Source: an uncultured Pseudomonadota bacterium
GTDB taxonomy: Bacteria > Pseudomonadota > Gammaproteobacteria > Burkholderiales > Methylophilaceae
Reading direction: 5' to 3'
DNA length: 39,043 bases
NCBI GenBank assembly: GCA_903882525.1
Contig: CAIRXI010000078.1
Span: 1-39,043 of the forward strand
Both the position numbers and the translations under genes were made by a program. The number at the start of each line of letters is the position of its first letter. Positions within the stretch are counted from its first letter, which is position 1. A model generated the notes under the pieces. The model had not been told where the DNA came from and made no database searches. It saw only the letters and a program-made list of their open reading frames with translations. This document shows, piece after piece, positions 28,655 through 37,721 of this stretch.

Positions 28655-29434
28655 TTAATGAATGGCCGTGCCTATTCTTGAGAACTGATCAAAATTCATC
28701 CAGATAAAAAAGGCTTTACCTACCAAATTTCTTTCTGGTACAAAACCCCAAACACGACTATCCGAACTATTATCACGATTATCACCCATCGCTAAATATT
28801 GTCCAGCAGGCACGATAATTTCTTCATTATTCGCGAATTTAGCGCCGATGGCATTAGGCTCATAATTTCCCACAACATCATGGATTAAAATGTCGTGCTT
28901 CACGGCACCCAATTGCTCTTGATACTGCTTAGCACGGATCATATTTAAACCAGAGATGACATAATCATAATCACCAACATCATTCACTACTAACAGCTGT
29001 CCATTAATGGTTAAGTGCTTATCTTGATAGCTAATTTTATCGCCAGGCAAACCCACCACGCGCTTAATGTAGTCTATAGAAGGTTGTGGCGGATAGTGAA
29101 ATACAAAGACATCACCGCGACTCGGCTGATTTATTGATGCAAATACATTATTCAAAATAGGTACACGCAAACCGTAGGTAAATTTATTCACCAAAATATA
29201 ATCGCCTGCTAACAAGGTCGGCATCATAGATCCCGAAGGGATTTTGAATGGCTCAACAATAAATGAGCGCACACAAAACACTACTAAGATGACCGGAAAA
29301 AAGCTTTTGGCATATTCAACCAGAACCGGCTCATCAGCACCTGCAGCACGATTTTTACTTAAGACTAAAATATCGAGCAACCAGATAAAGCCAGTGGCCA
29401 CCAGTATGACGATCATAAATAATGCAAACATCAT
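28655..29434 (-). CDS. lepB: Signal peptidase I
   Basis: Inner-membrane protease that removes signal peptides from exported proteins. 259 residues: N-terminal membrane helix (MMFALFMIVILVATGFIWLL), short cytoplasmic loop, second helix (SFFPVILVVFCVRSFIV). The catalytic Ser69 is in KIPSGSMMPTL and the general base Lys124 in DYIKRVVGLPGDK. The C-terminal box GDNRDNSSDSRVWGFVP is intact. Follows lepA by 46 nt, the conserved lepA-lepB pair. Confidence 0.97.
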   Translation of the reverse strand: MMFALFMIVILVATGFIWLLDILVLSKNRAAGADEPVLVEYAKSFFPVILVVFCVRSFIVEPFKIPSGSMMPTLLAGDYILVNKFTYGLRVPILNNVFASINQPSRGDVFVFHYPPQPSIDYIKRVVGLPGDKISYQDKHLTINGQLLVVNDVGDYDYVISGLNMIRAKQYQEQLGAVKHDILIHDVVGNYEPNAIGAKFANNEEIIVPAGQYLAMGDNRDNSSDSRVWGFVPERNLVGKAFFIWMNFDQFSRIGTAIH

Positions 29435-29480
29435 TGCGTATATATCCTATTAGTTTGGTTAGGCTTTATAGAAGCCGATA

Positions 29481-31271
29481 TTAGTCTTCAATGCGCAAAA
29501 TGGCCAAAAATGCCTCTTGCGGAATCTCCACATTACCCACTTGCTTCATGCGTTTCTTGCCTTCTTTTTGCTTATCTAGCAACTTACGCTTACGTGAAAC
29601 ATCGCCTCCATAACACTTAGCAATCACGTTCTTACGCATCGCTTTCACGGTTTCACGCGAAATAATATTTGCACCAATGGAAGCTTGGATGGCCACATCA
29701 AACATCTGACGCGGAATCAACTCACGCATTTTTGCCGCCACTTCGCGGCCACGACGCACACTATTGGCTCTATGTACAATCATGCTCAAAGCATCTACGC
29801 GTTCGCCATTGACCATAATATCAAGCTTTACCAAATCTGCTGCGCGAAACTCTAAAAACTCATAATCCATGGAAGCATAACCACGTGACACTGATTTTAA
29901 TTTATCAAAAAAATCGAGCACCACTTCATTCAGTGGCATTTCGTAGCTCAACATTACTTGCCTACCCATGTACTGCATATTCTTTTGAATACCACGCTTG
30001 TTATTGCAAAGCGTCATCACCGCACCTACGTAATCTTGCGGCATTAACAAATTGACATTAATCACCGGTTCGCGGGTTTCCGCAATACGTGAAATCTCAG
30101 GCAATCGTGATGGGTTTTCAATCTGCACCACTTCACCGTCTTTAAGCAGCAATTCATAGACTACCGTAGGTGCAGTGGTAATTAGGTCCATATCATACTC
30201 ACGCTCCAAGCGCTCTTGTACGATTTCCATATGCAGCAAGCCTAAAAATCCACACCTAAAACCAAAGCCTAACGCTGTGGAGTTTTCCGGTTCAAACAAC
30301 AAGCTAGCATCGTTTAAACTTAGCTTTTCTAGTGCCGTACGCAAAGCTTCAAACTGATTAGATTCTACTGGATATAGCCCTGCAAACACTTGTGGTTTTA
30401 CTTCTTTAAAACCCACCAATGGCTGTGCTGCTGGTTTATTCACCAAGGTAACAGTGTCACCAACTTTAGCACTAGCCAACTCTTTAATACCCGCAATAAC
30501 AAAGCCTACTTCACCGGCTGAAAGCGCCGTTTTTTGCACAGACTTTGGTGTAAATACACCGACCTGCTCACATAAAAATTCTGCATGCGTGGCCATTAAG
30601 CGGATTTTATCTTTTGGCTTTAGCACGCCATCAATCACACGCACCAGCATGACTACACCCACGTAGTTATCAAACCAAGCGTCAATCACTAGCGCTTTGA
30701 GCGGGCCATCTACATTACCTTTTGGCGGCGGCACCTTGGCCACCACAGCTTCCAATACATCACGTACACCCAATCCAGTTTTGGCAGAGCAGCGCACGGC
30801 ATCTTTAGCATCAATGCCAATGACATCTTCAATTTCCTGCATGACGCGATCAGGATCTGCTGATGGCAAATCAATTTTATTGAGCACCGCGGTTACTTCC
30901 ACACCTAAATCTAGTGCGGTATAACAGTTGGCCACACTCTGCGCTTCTACGCCTTGACTGGCATCCACTACTAACAGTGCGCCTTCGCAAGCTGAAAGTG
31001 AGCGAGATACTTCATAGCTAAAATCCACGTGGCCAGGGGTATCAATCAAATTAAGATGATAAATCTGGCCGTCGTCTGCTTTGTAATCCAGAGCTGCCGT
31101 TTGCGCTTTAATCGTAATGCCGCGTTCCCGCTCAATATCCATAGAGTCCAGGACTTGTGCTTCCATTTCACGGTCAGCTAAACCGCCACATAAATGAATG
31201 ATACGATCAGCTAAAGTTGATTTGCCGTGATCAATGTGGGCAATAATGGAGAAGTTACGGATATTTTTCAT
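29481..31271 (-). CDS. lepA: Elongation factor 4 (LepA)
   Basis: Ribosome-associated GTPase that influences elongation and initiation under stress. 596 residues, family length. G1 AHIDHGKST at 11-19, switch GITIKAQT near 50, G3 [11 protein letters not shown] near 77, G4 NKIDLP near 131. Domain II, the EF-G-like domains ([21 protein letters not shown]), and the LepA-specific C-terminal domain with [24 protein letters not shown] in pieces near 560-580. First gene after the terminator-like hairpin that follows mucD; feeds into lepB. Confidence 0.98.
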   Translation of the reverse strand: MKNIRNFSIIAHIDHGKSTLADRIIHLCGGLADREMEAQVLDSMDIERERGITIKAQTAALDYKADDGQIYHLNLIDTPGHVDFSYEVSRSLSACEGALLVVDASQGVEAQSVANCYTALDLGVEVTAVLNKIDLPSADPDRVMQEIEDVIGIDAKDAVRCSAKTGLGVRDVLEAVVAKVPPPKGNVDGPLKALVIDAWFDNYVGVVMLVRVIDGVLKPKDKIRLMATHAEFLCEQVGVFTPKSVQKTALSAGEVGFVIAGIKELASAKVGDTVTLVNKPAAQPLVGFKEVKPQVFAGLYPVESNQFEALRTALEKLSLNDASLLFEPENSTALGFGFRCGFLGLLHMEIVQERLEREYDMDLITTAPTVVYELLLKDGEVVQIENPSRLPEISRIAETREPVINVNLLMPQDYVGAVMTLCNNKRGIQKNMQYMGRQVMLSYEMPLNEVVLDFFDKLKSVSRGYASMDYEFLEFRAADLVKLDIMVNGERVDALSMIVHRANSVRRGREVAAKMRELIPRQMFDVAIQASIGANIISRETVKAMRKNVIAKCYGGDVSRKRKLLDKQKEGKKRMKQVGNVEIPQEAFLAILRIED

Positions 31272-31307
31272 GGTTTGGATAGACTATTTTATTGTCTGGC
31301 TAGCAAC

Positions 31308-31328
31308 TTAAGTTTATTAAAAACTTAA
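31308..31328. repeat. 8-bp inverted repeat upstream of lepA
   Basis: TTAAGTTT and AAACTTAA are perfect 8-bp arms with a 5-nt spacer, about 37 nt before the lepA ATG. AT-rich and without a T-run; may be an operator or part of a leader. No convincing -35/-10 pair for lepA was found nearby. Confidence 0.35.
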
Positions 31329-31377
31329 TGCCTATGGCGCAGTTTAATAACAAGGGTGTAGCTTAAGAACGAAGATT

Positions 31378-31410
31378 AATAACAAAGGCGCCTTAAGCGC
31401 CTTTGTTATT
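31378..31410 (-). terminator. Perfect 14-bp hairpin between mucD/degQ and lepA
   Basis: AATAACAAAGGCGC and GCGCCTTTGTTATT form a perfect 14-bp stem with a 5-nt loop about 78 nt after the mucD stop. Leftward it is followed by AATCTTCGTTCTT, a loose T-rich run. It probably terminates or stabilises the rpoE-rse-mucD transcript and separates it from lepA. The gap 31272-31487 (216 nt) holds only this and the smaller repeat. Confidence 0.6.
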
Positions 31411-31487
31411 GCAAATTAACTGACCGGATTTTACAGCAAATTCAAAGTATTAACATCAACTGATTGGTGCGCAACTTTTCATAGCCA

Positions 31488-32906
31488 TTACTTTCCTGCG
31501 GGGATTTTGACTGGCACATACAGCGTATTCTCACCGCGTTGCACTAGCAATGCGATGGTTTTCCCTACAGGGATACCCAAAAGCTGTTTGTTAAATTGGT
31601 CTAAAGACTGTACTTCAGAATTATTGAGGCCAAGGATTATATCCCCATGACGTACGCCTGCTTGTGCTACGGCTCCTTGCGAGTCAACGACCATCAAGCC
31701 ATTTTTACCATTTAGCTTTTTCCTTTGCTGCACTGTCAGCTCTTTTAAAGTCAAGCCTATGCGGTTCATTTCCGGCTTGGTGGCGGGCTTACTATTTTGA
31801 AATGCCTCGCTTGCGTCGGCCGGCATCTCACCCACCCCTACGTTAAGCATCTTCACGCTGCCTTTACGCAGAATCTCAACCGGCACAATTCTGCCTGGCT
31901 TTGCTGACCCTACCGCGCGCGGCAAATCTGCTGAAGCGACAATGGGCTTGTCATCAAACTTGGTAATGACATCTCCAGGCTCTAAGCCACCTTTATCAGC
32001 AGGGCCGTTTTTCTCAACACCAGCCACTAACGCCCCATTGGTATTTTTCATTGAAAACGATTCTGCCAACTCCTTACTAATCTCCTGAATGGCAATACCC
32101 AACCAACCACGCGTGATCTTTCCGCTAGATTTCAGTTGATTAGAAATCTCAAGCGCTACATCAATTGGAATCGCGAACGATAAGCCCATAGAGCCACCGC
32201 TACGGCTATAGATTTGCGAATTAATGCCCACCACTTCACCGCTTAAATTAAACAGCGGACCGCCGGAATTACCCGGATTAATCGCAACATCGGTTTGGAT
32301 AAATGGCACAAAGTTTTCTTGCGGTAAGGCGCGCCCTTTGGCGCTGACAATGCCCGCAGTCATTGTATTTTCTAGGCCAAACGGTGAGCCGATGGCGGCC
32401 ACCCAAGCCCCCACTTTCAGTTTAGCAGGGTCACCAATGGTGACTTTAGGTAAGCCTGTCGCCTCGATCTTAACCAACGCCACATCAGTGCGCTTATCAA
32501 CGCCTATAATTTTGGCCTTAAATTCACGCTTATCAAACAGCTTGACCACCACTTCATCAGCCTCAGAGACGACATGCGCGTTGGTTAGGATGTATCCATC
32601 ACTACTAATAATAAAACCTGAGCCTAACGACTGCGTTTTGTATTCAGCTGGTGGTGTACCATTCTGCCCAGGTACCACGGGAATGCCAAACCGTTTAAAA
32701 AACTCCTGCATCTGTTCATCACCTGGCATACCCGGAAACTGCATCGCCCCAGCGTCTTGTCGCACATTTTGCGTCACACTAATATTAACCACTTCTCCGC
32801 CATGCTTTTCAGCCAACTCGGTAAAGTCAGGCAGACTCTGTGCATAAACATCCAAATGTAAGGCTGAAGTCAGCGCGAATACTAAAATGGCAATCCAATT
32901 TTTCAT
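31488..32906 (-). CDS. mucD: DegP/HtrA-family periplasmic serine protease (MucD type)
   Basis: Exported protease/chaperone that clears misfolded envelope proteins. Signal peptide at 1-22 (ends VYA-QS). Trypsin-like triad H111 (LTNAHVV), D141 (DKRTDVALVKI), S214 (NPGNSGGPLFN). Two PDZ domains follow, near 265-350 (GWLGIAIQEISKELAESF) and 385-468 (GVRHGDIILGLNNSEVQ). 472 residues. It ends the rpoE-rseA-rseB-rseC series with a 10-nt gap from rseC, the mucD position known from Pseudomonas. DegQ is an alternative label. Confidence 0.95.
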   Translation of the reverse strand: MKNWIAILVFALTSALHLDVYAQSLPDFTELAEKHGGEVVNISVTQNVRQDAGAMQFPGMPGDEQMQEFFKRFGIPVVPGQNGTPPAEYKTQSLGSGFIISSDGYILTNAHVVSEADEVVVKLFDKREFKAKIIGVDKRTDVALVKIEATGLPKVTIGDPAKLKVGAWVAAIGSPFGLENTMTAGIVSAKGRALPQENFVPFIQTDVAINPGNSGGPLFNLSGEVVGINSQIYSRSGGSMGLSFAIPIDVALEISNQLKSSGKITRGWLGIAIQEISKELAESFSMKNTNGALVAGVEKNGPADKGGLEPGDVITKFDDKPIVASADLPRAVGSAKPGRIVPVEILRKGSVKMLNVGVGEMPADASEAFQNSKPATKPEMNRIGLTLKELTVQQRKKLNGKNGLMVVDSQGAVAQAGVRHGDIILGLNNSEVQSLDQFNKQLLGIPVGKTIALLVQRGENTLYVPVKIPAGK

Positions 32907-32916
32907 GTGTTAACCC

Positions 32917-33393
32917 TTATTCAGTTTCAAGTTTGTCTGCGTCCACAGTTGCTGCTTGTCGCAAGATTGTTGCTTGATATTTTAGTGCGTAGGCTTTAGC
33001 AGTGCAACTGCGACCGAGCATGAAGCGCTTAACCAAGACAAAGCTTAGCAACAAGCCAGTTGTGGCACCGATCATGACATAAAATTCATTGTTGAAATAG
33101 ATATCGGTTAGCACAGCACCGATTAACATCCCTAACATCGGGAGAACATAAAGCAGGAATACTGAACTTAGCATTGCCTGTTCATTGATACCAACGACTA
33201 CACTGTCGCCAACATTGGCATGAATTGCATTCTCAGCAGTAAAGCCATGGCTTTTATGCCCAAGCAACTTGCCCCAGGTAGCATTTCCGCAACCGCGTTT
33301 CTGACCGCAAAGGCCACAAGCAGTCCGCCTTTCAATTTCCAACGTCGCTTGATTGTCGACACAAGCAGTTACAACGGCATATTCTTCTATCAT
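32917..33393 (-). CDS. rseC: SoxR-reducing/RseC (MucC) family membrane protein
   Basis: 158 residues. N-terminal soluble part with the family cysteine cluster C26-x2-C29-x5-C35 (RTACGLCGQKRGCGN), probably metal- or redox-active. Two membrane helices follow near 76-98 (SSVFLLYVLPMLGMLIGAVL) and 105-123 (FYVMIGATTGLLLSFVLV). RseC/MucC modulates sigma-E activity in other proteobacteria, and a related protein helps reduce SoxR. Between rseB and mucD in the canonical order. No good Shine-Dalgarno precedes the ATG, so translation may depend on upstream genes. Confidence 0.88.
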   Translation of the reverse strand: MIEEYAVVTACVDNQATLEIERRTACGLCGQKRGCGNATWGKLLGHKSHGFTAENAIHANVGDSVVVGINEQAMLSSVFLLYVLPMLGMLIGAVLTDIYFNNEFYVMIGATTGLLLSFVLVKRFMLGRSCTAKAYALKYQATILRQAATVDADKLETE

Positions 33394-33426
33394 AGAGGCC
33401 TATAGGGGAAGGATTGTCTTGATTGA

Positions 33427-34404
33427 TTATTTATTAAAGATGACCGCATTACCAATTTGAGCTGCCGTAATTTCCGGGACCTCACCAACCACAGTGACCT
33501 GATAACCATCCGTCACATTCATATAATAACTGGTATTTCCAACAACTGCTTGGGTAGCCTTAGTACTGGCTTTAGATTTTAGGTTAGCTGGTTCAATAAA
33601 CAAGGACACGTAAGCCATGCCATCTGAAAATACGACATGGGTAACCGGCAGCGTCTTACCATGCACCATGCGAATCATTTGATCTACTTTGCGATATCCT
33701 GCAGGGAGCTCTTTGATACTCCATGCATTTGCAGCACCAGTATCCGTGCTGGTGGGAACCTCATCTTCCATCACATAGTTTTTTTTGCTATCAATCTTAG
33801 GTCTAAACCAATCTAAACCTGCAACATGTATTAAGCCAATCTGATTGAAAGCAATACTCTCAATGACTTCGTTGTGGCTATTGAGTAGCACCGATTTCAA
33901 CAGCAAGCCATATTCGCTATCGACCCAAAGCTTGTAGCTGTATCTTAAACCATCCTTAGATTCTAATAGATAAATCTGCGCTTGGCGGTCGGCTATGCGC
34001 TCTAATTCACCGCTGTGCAATGCATAGTTCGCTCTGATTGAATCCAGATTGGTCGGCAATACGGCAGGGAACATATTCTGTCCATGTCGTTTTTCAATCA
34101 CAACTTTTTCATTTTTTTGGTTGTAAATCACCAAGTCATTGCCCTGACTAAGTAATTGACGCGGCGTCCCGTCTAGCAACACATTGCGTGAAAATTCACC
34201 TTTGTCGGTAAACATATGGGTGATTTGCACAGACTTGGACTGTTTGCCACTTTGGCAAACGAAAATACCTTGATAACTTAAAGCGCGTGCAGCGACAGCC
34301 GCTTTTTGCAGCACTTGCCACATATCATCATCACTTGCCGCCTGCGCACCCAAACTAGCAGTAATTAAGATACAAACTGCAATAAAATGCTTCATGTGCA
34401 TCAT
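33427..34404 (-). CDS. rseB: Sigma-E regulatory protein RseB/MucB
   Basis: Periplasmic protein that binds the anti-sigma factor RseA and protects it from DegS-type cleavage until envelope stress. Signal peptide at 1 to about 23 (start MMHMKHFIAV; the fourth residue is an alternative start). The N-terminal LolA-like domain is recognisable by ALSYQGIFVCQSGKQSKSVQ and RHGQNMFPAVLPTN, and the C-terminal domain by WSIKELPAGYRKVDQM and VVFSDGMAYVSLFIEP. 325 residues. The ATG overlaps the rseA stop (ATGA), so it is coupled to its partner. Confidence 0.93.
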   Translation of the reverse strand: MMHMKHFIAVCILITASLGAQAASDDDMWQVLQKAAVAARALSYQGIFVCQSGKQSKSVQITHMFTDKGEFSRNVLLDGTPRQLLSQGNDLVIYNQKNEKVVIEKRHGQNMFPAVLPTNLDSIRANYALHSGELERIADRQAQIYLLESKDGLRYSYKLWVDSEYGLLLKSVLLNSHNEVIESIAFNQIGLIHVAGLDWFRPKIDSKKNYVMEDEVPTSTDTGAANAWSIKELPAGYRKVDQMIRMVHGKTLPVTHVVFSDGMAYVSLFIEPANLKSKASTKATQAVVGNTSYYMNVTDGYQVTVVGEVPEITAAQIGNAVIFNK

Positions 34405-34883
34405 TTAGAGTAACTTACGGTTTGTATATAGTAGGCACTGCCTGATGGCGCAGTAGTTTGATGCGCTAATAAATATTCCGCAGGAATGGCCGATGTTACT
34501 GCTTCTCCTTGTGCATCAGCAACCAAATCACTGGCAACTTGTGTAGGTTGATGCAACGCCATCCAACCAACCACCATTACCGCCGCAACCGAGGCGGCAA
34601 TTGACCAAGAGGCGGGGACTTTATGATGTGGCTTAAACGCTTCACCTGACATAGCTAGCGTAGCATTAGGCGCCAGTACAGTTGGCTCTGAATCTAATCT
34701 TTGCATTAAACTTTGTTTGAAATTAGGGCTTAGGTTGTTATCCCCACGCATCAAATCACCAATCATATGGTACTGACTCCAAGCCTCGGCACCCTGCTTG
34801 GAGGATTGCAGCATCGTAATTAAATAGGCAGCATCTTCGATGGCTATTTCGTCGTCAATTAAGGCTGATATTTGCTCGTTCAT
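34401..34883 (-). CDS. rseA: Anti-sigma-E factor RseA/MucA
   Basis: Single-pass inner-membrane protein that holds RpoE inactive. The cytoplasmic N-terminal domain begins MNEQISALIDDEI and contains WSQYHMIGDLMRGD, the conserved sigma-binding segment. A single membrane helix lies near 94-110 (SIAASVAAVMVVGWMAL), followed by a periplasmic tail that would bind RseB. 160 residues. Good Shine-Dalgarno (CAGGAG) 7 nt before ATG. Directly follows rpoE (64-nt gap) and overlaps rseB. Confidence 0.92.
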   Translation of the reverse strand: MNEQISALIDDEIAIEDAAYLITMLQSSKQGAEAWSQYHMIGDLMRGDNNLSPNFKQSLMQRLDSEPTVLAPNATLAMSGEAFKPHHKVPASWSIAASVAAVMVVGWMALHQPTQVASDLVADAQGEAVTSAIPAEYLLAHQTTAPSGSAYYIQTVSYSK

Positions 34884-34947
34884 TGTTTACTCCTGAAACA
34901 CTTACACTAATACTATTAAATTGATGGGAATTTATTTATAACTTGAA

Positions 34948-35694
34948 TTACCAACGCTTATGATCTGGGGTGTCTAACAAGGGCCTCAGCTTCACCGCAA
35001 TAGTTTCACGCGCCCTAAAAATACGTGAGCGCACAGTGCCAATTGGGCAACTCATGATACTGGCAATCTCTTCGTAACTTAACCCCTCTATCTCACGTAA
35101 AGTAATCGCGGTTCTGAGTTCTTCTGGCAAACTGGCAACGGTATCATTTACTGTTTGCGCAATCTGCTTAGTCATTAAAGTAGATTCTGGGGTTTCGGTA
35201 GTCCGCAATTCATTACCGCTATCAAAATTCTCCGCATCATCAATTTCAATATCGGTGCTAACCGTTGGTCTGCGCCCTAATGCCACTAAATGATTTTTTG
35301 CGGTATTGATACCAATGCGATACAGCCAAGTGTAAAAAGCACTATCACCACGAAAGTTAGGTAATGCTCGATAGGCTTTAATAAAAGATTCTTGCACCAC
35401 ATCTTCGATTTCAGACTGATCACGAATCATACGCGACAGTAGTCGACCTAATTTGCGCTGATACTTATCCACTAGCATGCCGAAGGCGCGCTTATCGCCA
35501 CGTTGCGCTAGCAGCACAAGCTCATGATCAATTTCACGATTACTGGGTGTTGGAGTTGCTGTCACGACGCTTAGGCCCTCTGCGGGCAAAATCCCGACAT
35601 GTTTTGTTTCATGAATAGGAGTATAACCTTGCCCCGCCCCTTGCACGAAGCTAATTTGCGTAAGCTTATGCATTTTGGTAAGTTGTATTCTCAT
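34948..35694 (-). CDS. rpoE: RNA polymerase sigma-E factor (ECF type)
   Basis: Extracytoplasmic-function sigma factor for envelope stress. Sigma region 2 contains KRAFGMLVDKYQRKLGRLLSRMIRD, DVVQESFIKAYRALPNFRGDSAFYTWLYRIGINTAKNH in consecutive pieces; region 4 contains LPEELRTAITLREIEGLSYEEIA and CPIGTVRSRIFRARE. The homologous part starts only at about NREIDHELVLLAQRGDKRAF. The ORF track begins at a TTG (35706). An ATG at 35694 has GGGGAG just upstream and gives 248 residues with a ~50-residue extension; a GTG at 35565 with AGAGGG about 10 nt upstream gives 205 residues, near the usual RpoE length. Start unresolved. A sigma-E-type promoter lies upstream. Confidence 0.95.
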   Translation of the reverse strand: MRIQLTKMHKLTQISFVQGAGQGYTPIHETKHVGILPAEGLSVVTATPTPSNREIDHELVLLAQRGDKRAFGMLVDKYQRKLGRLLSRMIRDQSEIEDVVQESFIKAYRALPNFRGDSAFYTWLYRIGINTAKNHLVALGRRPTVSTDIEIDDAENFDSGNELRTTETPESTLMTKQIAQTVNDTVASLPEELRTAITLREIEGLSYEEIASIMSCPIGTVRSRIFRARETIAVKLRPLLDTPDHKRW

Positions 35695-35752
35695 GCCTCT
35701 CCCCAACTAACATTACATATTAATAATTAACCATGCCTTACATTTATTGCGG

Positions 35753-35782
35753 TTGTTATACGGTTGCTATTACCCCTATAAT
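35753..35782 (+). promoter_or_regulatory. Sigma-70 promoter of nadB
   Basis: TTGTTA (35753-35758; 4 of 6 to consensus), an 18-nt spacer and a perfect TATAAT (35777-35782) read toward nadB. The start would be near 35789, leaving a leader of about 95 nt. The -10 overlaps the sigma-E -10 of the opposite strand. Confidence 0.6.
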
Positions 35783-35808
35783 GACCGCGACACAAGATGA
35801 TAAGTTCC
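35780..35808 (-). promoter_or_regulatory. Sigma-E-type promoter of the rpoE series
   Basis: On the minus strand GGAACTT (35808-35802, identical to the RpoE -35 consensus), a 16-nt spacer and GTCATT (35785-35780; consensus GTCTAA-like). The start would be near 35774, about 80 nt before the ATG at 35694. Autoregulation of rpoE by sigma-E is well known in other proteobacteria. Confidence 0.72.
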
Positions 35809-35843
35809 TGAGCGAACACTTTCTGTCACCACTCAACTTAATC

Positions 35844-35870
35844 ACTGAATTTAACTTCAGTATTTAACTT
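35844..35870. repeat. Inverted and direct repeats in the nadB leader
   Basis: ACTGAA and TTCAGT (35844-35849, 35856-35861) are perfect 6-bp arms with a 6-nt spacer. The octamer TTTAACTT occurs twice, at about 35850-35857 and 35863-35870. Both lie within the 40 nt before the nadB ATG, where a regulator or RNA structure could act. No known NAD regulator site is recognised. Confidence 0.35.
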
Positions 35871-35885
35871 TTGGCCCTAAGTAAA

Positions 35886-37529
35886 ATGCAGCAATTTGAT
35901 GTACTGATTATTGGCAGTGGACTCGCTGGTTTATCTCTGGCACTGCGAACTGCCGAGCATAAAAAAGTATGTTTGGTGAGCAAACGTCGCATCAACGACA
36001 CGGCGAGTGACTGGGCGCAAGGCGGCATTGCGGCAGTCATCAATGATGATAACGATACCGTTGAAGCGCACATTCAAGATACCCTAACGGCCGGCGCAGG
36101 ACTTTGTGATGCCGCTGTGACTGAACTGGTAGCAAAGCAAGCGAAACCTGCGGTAGAGTGGCTGATTGCGCAGGGCGTAGGATTTACACGCGAGCAAGAT
36201 GACAGCGGTTATCACTTAACCCGTGAAGGTGGACATAGCCATAGACGCGTGATTCATGCCGCAGATGCGACAGGGCACGCCATACAGACCACACTTTCTG
36301 AGAAGGTACGCACCCATCCCAATATCTGCCTGTTGGAAAATCATATTGCCGTTGATTTAATTACCACCCGTAAAGTCACACAAACAAAAATAGAACAGGC
36401 CGACGACAATAGTTGCTTGGGGGCCTACGTATTAGATAATCACACAGGCAAGGTGATCACAATTGCTGCTCAAAATACTATTCTAGCCACCGGTGGCGCA
36501 GGCAAGGTGTACTTATACACGACCAATCCAGATGTCAGTACCGGCGACGGGATGGCGATGGCATGGCGTGCCGGCTGTCGTATGGCCAACATGGAGTTTA
36601 TTCAATTCCACCCCACCTGCTTATTTCATCCCCACGCTAAATCATTTTTAATTTCTGAAGTGGTGCGCGGTGAGGGTGGTTTGCTAAAGCTGGCGGATGG
36701 CACGCGCTTTATGCCTGAGTATGATGTGCGGGCCGAGCTTGCACCGAGAGATATTGTCGCGCGGGCCATCGACTTTGAAATGAAAAAACGCGGGCTAGAC
36801 TGCGTTTACTTGGATATCTCACATAAACCGCTCGCTTTTATTATGGAACATTTCCCTAATATTTATAGACGCTGCCTTGAGCTTGGCATCGACATGAGTA
36901 AAGCGCCGATTCCAGTAGTGCCAGCCGCGCACTATATTTGCGGCGGAGTGATGACCGATGATAAAGGCCGTACTGATATTAAAAATCTATATGCAGTTGG
37001 TGAAACTGCCTGTACTGGATTACATGGTGCTAATCGGCTAGCCAGCAACTCGCTGTTGGAGTGTCTCGTATTTGGACACACTGCCGCTGAAGATATTTTA
37101 AGTCAGCCGACAAAACTCTCGCCACAACTGCCTTACTGGGACGAAAGCCGCGTCACCGATGCCGATGAAGAAGTGCTGATTACTCATACCTGGGATGAAC
37201 TACGCCGCTTCATGTGGAACTATGTAGGCATTGTACGTACCGACAAGCGTCTAAGTCGCGCCCTGCATCGTATCCATATGCTTCGTAATGAAGTCCATGA
37301 GTTTTATAGCAACTTTAAAGTCAGTAACGATCTAATTGAGTTGCGTAACTTACTGCAGGTTGCTGAACTGATCGTCGAAAGTGCAATTGCACGCAAAGAA
37401 AGTCGTGGCTTGCACTTTAGTAAAGACCACCCGAATTTAGATGCGGATGCTATTCCTACCGTACTCGTACCTTCAAACTACTATAGCCTGCTCGATAGCG
37501 ACCAAAGACACCCGCACTCAATGCTTTAA
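35886..37529 (+). CDS. nadB: L-aspartate oxidase
   Basis: First step of de novo NAD synthesis: FAD-dependent oxidation of aspartate to iminoaspartate. The ORF track starts at a TTG (35871); the ATG at 35886 gives the family start [20 protein letters not shown] (547 residues). Fumarate-reductase-like signature segments: [76 protein letters not shown], and [20 protein letters not shown] near the C-terminal end of the flavin domain. Divergent from rpoE; alone on its transcript as far as seen. No nadA or nadC here. Confidence 0.97.
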   Translation: MQQFDVLIIGSGLAGLSLALRTAEHKKVCLVSKRRINDTASDWAQGGIAAVINDDNDTVEAHIQDTLTAGAGLCDAAVTELVAKQAKPAVEWLIAQGVGFTREQDDSGYHLTREGGHSHRRVIHAADATGHAIQTTLSEKVRTHPNICLLENHIAVDLITTRKVTQTKIEQADDNSCLGAYVLDNHTGKVITIAAQNTILATGGAGKVYLYTTNPDVSTGDGMAMAWRAGCRMANMEFIQFHPTCLFHPHAKSFLISEVVRGEGGLLKLADGTRFMPEYDVRAELAPRDIVARAIDFEMKKRGLDCVYLDISHKPLAFIMEHFPNIYRRCLELGIDMSKAPIPVVPAAHYICGGVMTDDKGRTDIKNLYAVGETACTGLHGANRLASNSLLECLVFGHTAAEDILSQPTKLSPQLPYWDESRVTDADEEVLITHTWDELRRFMWNYVGIVRTDKRLSRALHRIHMLRNEVHEFYSNFKVSNDLIELRNLLQVAELIVESAIARKESRGLHFSKDHPNLDADAIPTVLVPSNYYSLLDSDQRHPHSML

Positions 37530-37561
37530 TTCAATAAGCTATCTATTTTCTTAATTATCCG

Positions 37562-37721
37562 TATAATCCAGTTTCCCTGCGCCAACCAATCAGCGTAGCG
37601 GTCCAAATACCTTAATCTTTCTGATTTCTTAAATCCTCAAGAAGATTTACAAACCTGCCTACCTCGATTGGTGTTGCTTCATAAGTAATAGGTTGGCTTA
37701 AACCCAAGCTGGAGCATTACA
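37562..37721 (+). promoter_or_regulatory. Promoter and long structured leader of the rhlE-type gene
   Basis: A perfect TATAAT at 37562-37567 (weak -35) would give a leader of about 145 nt. GCCAACC (37581-37587) can pair with GGTTGGC (37691-37697). The overlapping ACCAATC (37585-37591) can pair with GATTGGT (37666-37672). The two pairings exclude each other, and the first reaches within about 14 nt of the GGAG ribosome-binding site (37711-37714). The 192-nt gap 37530-37721 shows no terminator for nadB. Confidence 0.4.

Noticed and set aside
32224-32847. 207-aa + strand ORF opposite mucD
   Set aside because: Antisense shadow of the protease gene, which has a complete catalytic triad and signal peptide; no family pattern in the + frame.
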